Assembly (NCBI GenBank): GCA_002396005.1
Contig: DGVW01000075.1
Span: forward strand, 1 to 9,026
DNA length: 9,026 nt
Source: Oribacterium sp. UBA4274
Lineage (GTDB): Bacteria > Bacillota > Clostridia > Lachnospirales > Lachnospiraceae
Direction of reading: 5' to 3'
In this document: positions 6,533 through 9,026 of the stretch, in pieces
How positions within the stretch are numbered: position 1 is the first letter of the stretch
Layout of the letters: the number at the start of each line of letters is the position of its first letter
Program-made: the position numbers and the translations under genes
The notes under the pieces: generated by a model
Told to the model about the DNA's origin: nothing
Databases searched by the model: none
What the model saw: the letters and a program-made list of their open reading frames with translations, nothing else

Positions 6533-8587
6533 ATGGCAGATAGATATGATGATTCAGTCAAAAACCGTGCTGCTTCCAGATTGCGGGGACAGTCCAGATC
6601 AAGGAACAGTCAGCGGGCAGCGAGTGGTAATACAAGATATACTGCTTCCAAAGGGAAGACAACTTCTTACGGAAGCGTGAGATCAAACGGATATAATAAT
6701 AGAAGAAAAGATGATAATGGCTCAAATTATGGCATTGTTATAGGACTTGCGGCGGCGGTTATCATAGTTGCAGCGGGTCTTTTCATACTGCTGAAAAGCG
6801 AATTGACGGGCGGTGATTCCTCCGGAAGAGTGGAAGAATCAACACTGGCCGCTACAGAGGTGTACGATCCTAACATTATACATGATGATATATATATTGA
6901 TGTAAGCTCTTTTGCACCGGATGCAGGACTTGTCAATATCAACGGTATGAACCGCGAACAGGTTAAAGCCGCTATCGAGGCAACTTATAACTGGAACCTT
7001 ACAGTAAATAATACAAATCCTTCTATGGATGATTTTTTAATGCCGGAGCTTTCCAGAAGTGATGAGACTGCGGAAACAGCCAAGGCGGAAACTGCTGCGG
7101 AACAGGCAGACAATGATGGCTCGGAGCAGACTGTACAGGTTGATGACCCTTATGCCGGAATCACGATCAGACCGGAAAAGACATTGTTTGCCATACCTGA
7201 TCTTATTGCATTGAATCTTGATGAGATGGTAGAGCAGATTTTTGCGGACTGTGAAGAGAAGGCGGAGCAGAAAATCGAAGAGTCTTCTGAAACAGAATCA
7301 GAAGAAACAAGCGCATCACAAGCTGTATCTGCGGATTATGCACTTGCGCTTCCTGATTTTACAGCTCAGATTACAGATTACATGTCCCAGCTTGCTGTGG
7401 TATGGAAGATGAGCCCTAAAAACGGTGATATTACATCCTATGATTCTTCGAGTGGAGAGTTTGTCTTCGGGGGCTCTGTAGATGGATATGAGGTTAATGC
7501 TTCAGCAACAGCTGCCAAAGTTATGGAAGCTATCAATGGACATAAGTATGATGCTTCTATAGATGCTGATGGAAGCAAGATCTCAGCGTCCGTTTCTTCT
7601 ATAAAAGATAAGTATCAGACCATCGGCTCCTTTACAACGAATACAACGGCCAACTCTGTACGTAACGGAAATATAAAGAGGGCTGCAGCGGCCATTAACG
7701 GTACAGTGCTTCAGCCGGGTGAGGAGTTTTCCTTCAATGAGACAGTAGGACAGCGTACGGAAGAGAAGGGTTACGGCGGAGCTCCTGCCTATAACGAGGG
7801 AGAGGTTGTGACCGAAGTCGGCGGCGGTGTCTGCCAGGTTTCATCAACCTTGTATAATGCTGTATTCCGTGCCGGACTTACAACAACATACAGACGTTCG
7901 CATACTTTTGCTCCTACATATGTAACTCCGGGAACTGATGCGACGGTATCTTGGCCGGGTCCTGACTATAAGTTTGTCAACAATTCAGATCATGCCATAG
8001 GAATACGCGCATGGTATGAGGACCAGACCATGAATGTCCAGATATATGGTATCAGAATCCTGCCGGAGGGTGTTTCATGGGAGCTCGTTTCCGAGAAAGC
8101 GACAGACTTGCCTGTTCCTGCCGCACAGATCATTACAGAAGGTGAAGAATCGGAAGGAAGCGCAGGTTCCGAATGGCAGGCGTATAAGATCATACATAAT
8201 GCCGATGGAACTACAGAAAAGGTAAAGGACCATTACACACATTATAGCGGACATACACCTAAGAAGTACGCAGCGGATATTGCTGCTTCGCTTGCTGCAG
8301 AATCAGCAGCAGTTGCTGCAACGGATGAAAATGGTGAAACGATAGCTGACCAAAACGAAAGTTCGTCTGCGGAGGCGGTATCTTCAGAGGAGGATACAGG
8401 CAGCGCTGCTGATCAGAGTAGTTCAGAGGAAACTCAGGCAGAAACAGCAGATGAAGTGATTGTGGCAGGTCCATCATTACCTCAGACTGACGGACAGGCA
8501 GATATACCTGAGGGACCGGTGCCTCAATTTGGAGGAAGTGCTGTAGATGAGGGGCTCATCGGTGAAGGACCTGCAGTGAACGGATGA
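6533..8587 (+). CDS. Membrane-anchored VanW-family protein with acidic inserts
   Basis: A 684-residue bitopic envelope protein. Residues 1-65 are a basic Arg/Ser/Asn-rich cytoplasmic tail. One membrane helix follows (about 66-87), and the rest is outside. Residues about 130-340 resemble the peptidoglycan-binding domain that often precedes VanW (for example NINGMNREQVKAAIE, 135-149, and SGEFVFGGSVDGYEV, 307-321). Two acidic stretches interrupt it (about 175-204 and 241-267). The VanW domain (about 364-506) is clear: LQPGEEFSFNETVG (393-406), VGGGVCQVSS (429-438) and HTFAPTYVTPGTDATVSWPG (457-476). A degenerate region that could be a G5-like domain follows (about 523-577), then a long Glu/Ser/Ala-rich tail (about 585-684). 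VanW is named after a gene in the vanB vancomycin cluster, but its biochemical role is unknown, and nothing here indicates resistance. ATG 6533 is chosen because GTGGGG (6518-6523) forms its ribosome site, much as AAGGGG does for leuS. A GTG start at 6518 would add five residues. Confidence 0.9.
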   Translation: MADRYDDSVKNRAASRLRGQSRSRNSQRAASGNTRYTASKGKTTSYGSVRSNGYNNRRKDDNGSNYGIVIGLAAAVIIVAAGLFILLKSELTGGDSSGRVEESTLAATEVYDPNIIHDDIYIDVSSFAPDAGLVNINGMNREQVKAAIEATYNWNLTVNNTNPSMDDFLMPELSRSDETAETAKAETAAEQADNDGSEQTVQVDDPYAGITIRPEKTLFAIPDLIALNLDEMVEQIFADCEEKAEQKIEESSETESEETSASQAVSADYALALPDFTAQITDYMSQLAVVWKMSPKNGDITSYDSSSGEFVFGGSVDGYEVNASATAAKVMEAINGHKYDASIDADGSKISASVSSIKDKYQTIGSFTTNTTANSVRNGNIKRAAAAINGTVLQPGEEFSFNETVGQRTEEKGYGGAPAYNEGEVVTEVGGGVCQVSSTLYNAVFRAGLTTTYRRSHTFAPTYVTPGTDATVSWPGPDYKFVNNSDHAIGIRAWYEDQTMNVQIYGIRILPEGVSWELVSEKATDLPVPAAQIITEGEESEGSAGSEWQAYKIIHNADGTTEKVKDHYTHYSGHTPKKYAADIAASLAAESAAVAATDENGETIADQNESSSAEAVSSEEDTGSAADQSSSEETQAETADEVIVAGPSLPQTDGQADIPEGPVPQFGGSAVDEGLIGEGPAVNG

Positions 8588-8657
8588 TTTGCAACTTTTT
8601 ATTGCAGCTAACGGGCAGAAATAAAAAATGAGAATTGTCAGAATATGATATAGATAG

Positions 8658-8693
8658 AGGGCTTCATATACAGTATTTGTATATGGAGCCTTT
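8658..8693 (+). terminator. Intrinsic terminator after the VanW-family gene
   Basis: GGCTTCATATACA (8660-8672) pairs with TGTATATGGAGCC (8678-8690) over 13 bp with one G-T wobble. The loop is GTATT. An AG (8658-8659) can extend the stem into the first T residues. The T-tract is short and broken (TTTGATATTTATAT), so termination may be less efficient than at the other two sites. Confidence 0.8.
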
Positions 8694-8812
8694 GATATTT
8701 ATATAACAATAATCGAATATTTGCCCCGGACTGGTCTGAGTGGCTATGAAGAAATAATCATAATTCATTAAAATGTTTGATTTTAGTTCCGGATCAGGGC
8801 TTGAAATGAAAA

Positions 8813-8840
8813 TTGGTTTTTATTTTGTACAATTTATACT
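8813..8840 (+). promoter_or_regulatory. Possible distal promoter of the gene beyond the window
   Basis: TTGGTT (8813-8818) and TATACT (8835-8840) are 16 bp apart. There is no TG before the -10 box, and the leader would be about 180 nt, so it is weaker than the proximal candidate. Confidence 0.3.
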
Positions 8841-8850
8841 ATAGTAAATT
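8831..8850. repeat. Short inverted repeat over a candidate -10 box
   Basis: AATTTA (8831-8836) and TAAATT (8845-8850) are inverted around eight bases, and the centre contains the perfect palindrome TACTATAGTA (8837-8846 region). It overlaps the candidate TATACT box, as an operator might. In AT-rich DNA such dyads also arise by chance. Confidence 0.3.
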
Positions 8851-8911
8851 GGTAGGGATTCCTCTTTTTATGCATTTTCATTGTATTTTTTTGGGTACTG
8901 ACTGTGATTTC

Positions 8912-8931
8912 TTTGCATTTTATGGCGGAAA
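8912..8931 (+). repeat. 20-base motif, copy 2 of 2
   Basis: TTTGCATTTTATGGCGGAAA matches the copy at 85-104 in 19 of 20 positions. Here it spans the -35 hexamer (TTGCAT) and most of the spacer of the promoter at 8913-8940. Any protein reading the motif would therefore compete with RNA polymerase at this site. Confidence 0.5.
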
Positions 8932-8940
8932 TGTTATAAT
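8913..8940 (+). promoter_or_regulatory. Proximal promoter of the gene beyond the window
   Basis: TTGCAT (8913-8918), a 16-bp spacer and a perfect TATAAT (8935-8940) preceded by TGT; the extended -10 TGTTATAAT is identical to that of leuS. Transcription would start near 8947, leaving a leader of about 80 nt before the expected start codon. Confidence 0.75.
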
Positions 8941-9013
8941 TCTAAACAGTATGATATCCTTTTTGTAAGGTTCATATATTAAATAATCGCATTCATGTAA
9001 TTATTCATTTTTT

Positions 9014-9019
9014 AGGAGG
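9014..9019 (+). promoter_or_regulatory. Ribosome binding site of the next gene
   Basis: A perfect AGGAGG is followed by seven bases (AATTCTT) to the window edge, so a start codon is expected at about 9027. It is the strongest ribosome site in the window, suggesting a well-translated downstream gene. Confidence 0.8.
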
Positions 9020-9026
9020 AATTCTT

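Larger units (their letters stand above)
8588..9026. other. 439-base intergenic region without a convincing gene
   Basis: After the VanW gene stop this stretch contains the gene's terminator, then AT-rich sequence with no open frame that has both a ribosome site and protein-like content on either strand. The right part holds two candidate promoters, an inverted repeat and the ribosome site of the next gene. The section from about 8700 to 8812 shows nothing I can name. Confidence 0.7.

Noticed and set aside
8477..8491. Sortase motif (LPQTD, resembling LPxTG) near the VanW protein C-terminus
   Set aside because: The last residue is Asp, not Gly, and no hydrophobic helix or basic tail follows. 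The protein already has an N-terminal membrane anchor.
6533..8587. Vancomycin resistance function inferred from the VanW name
   Set aside because: No ligase, dehydrogenase, dipeptidase or two-component genes of a van cluster are nearby, and VanW-domain proteins are widespread in bacteria that are not resistant.
8870..8968. Small open frame of 32 codons (starting MHFHCIF)
   Set aside because: It has no ribosome site at workable spacing and it runs through the -35 and -10 boxes of the proximal promoter.

Overview
The window is an ordinary chromosomal segment of a moderately AT-rich Gram-positive anaerobe. The best guess is Clostridia, family Lachnospiraceae (Butyrivibrio-like). The reasons are a LeuRS with the HVGHIKAYSS and DHYNGGMEH signatures, a DUF4015 lipoprotein, a VanW protein, GGAG/GGGG-type ribosome sites and TGn-TATAAT promoters. 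The family assignment is inference from remembered sequence features, not from a search. All genes read left to right.

Layout: 1-30 is the last nine codons of an unidentified gene, closed by a strong intrinsic terminator (58-87). 181-1599 encodes a lipoprotein with a DUF4015 (putative glycosyl hydrolase, TIM-barrel-like) domain. 1811-4228 is leuS, with its own consensus-like promoter and a short leader without a T-box. A terminator (4325-4359) follows, with a candidate uvrC promoter lying directly against it. 4394-6316 is uvrC, complete with all expected domains. 6533-8587 encodes a membrane-anchored VanW-family protein with unusually long acidic segments, ending at a terminator (8658-8693). 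8588-9026 has no gene. It holds that terminator, one good and one weaker promoter candidate, and a perfect AGGAGG ribosome site 7 bases before the window edge, so another gene should begin at about 9027.

The genes do not form a pathway. leuS (tRNA charging) and uvrC (nucleotide excision repair) are cytoplasmic housekeeping genes. The two flanking genes encode cell-surface proteins probably linked to the envelope. Most appear to have their own promoter. No terminator is visible after the lipoprotein gene or after uvrC, so read-through into the next gene is possible in both places.

I found no mobile element, CRISPR array, tRNA or rRNA, and no defence-like or biosynthetic system. The points most worth a second look are regulatory and architectural: the promoter lying against the leuS terminator, a 20-base near-identical motif in the two outer intergenic regions, and the acidic inserts of the VanW protein.
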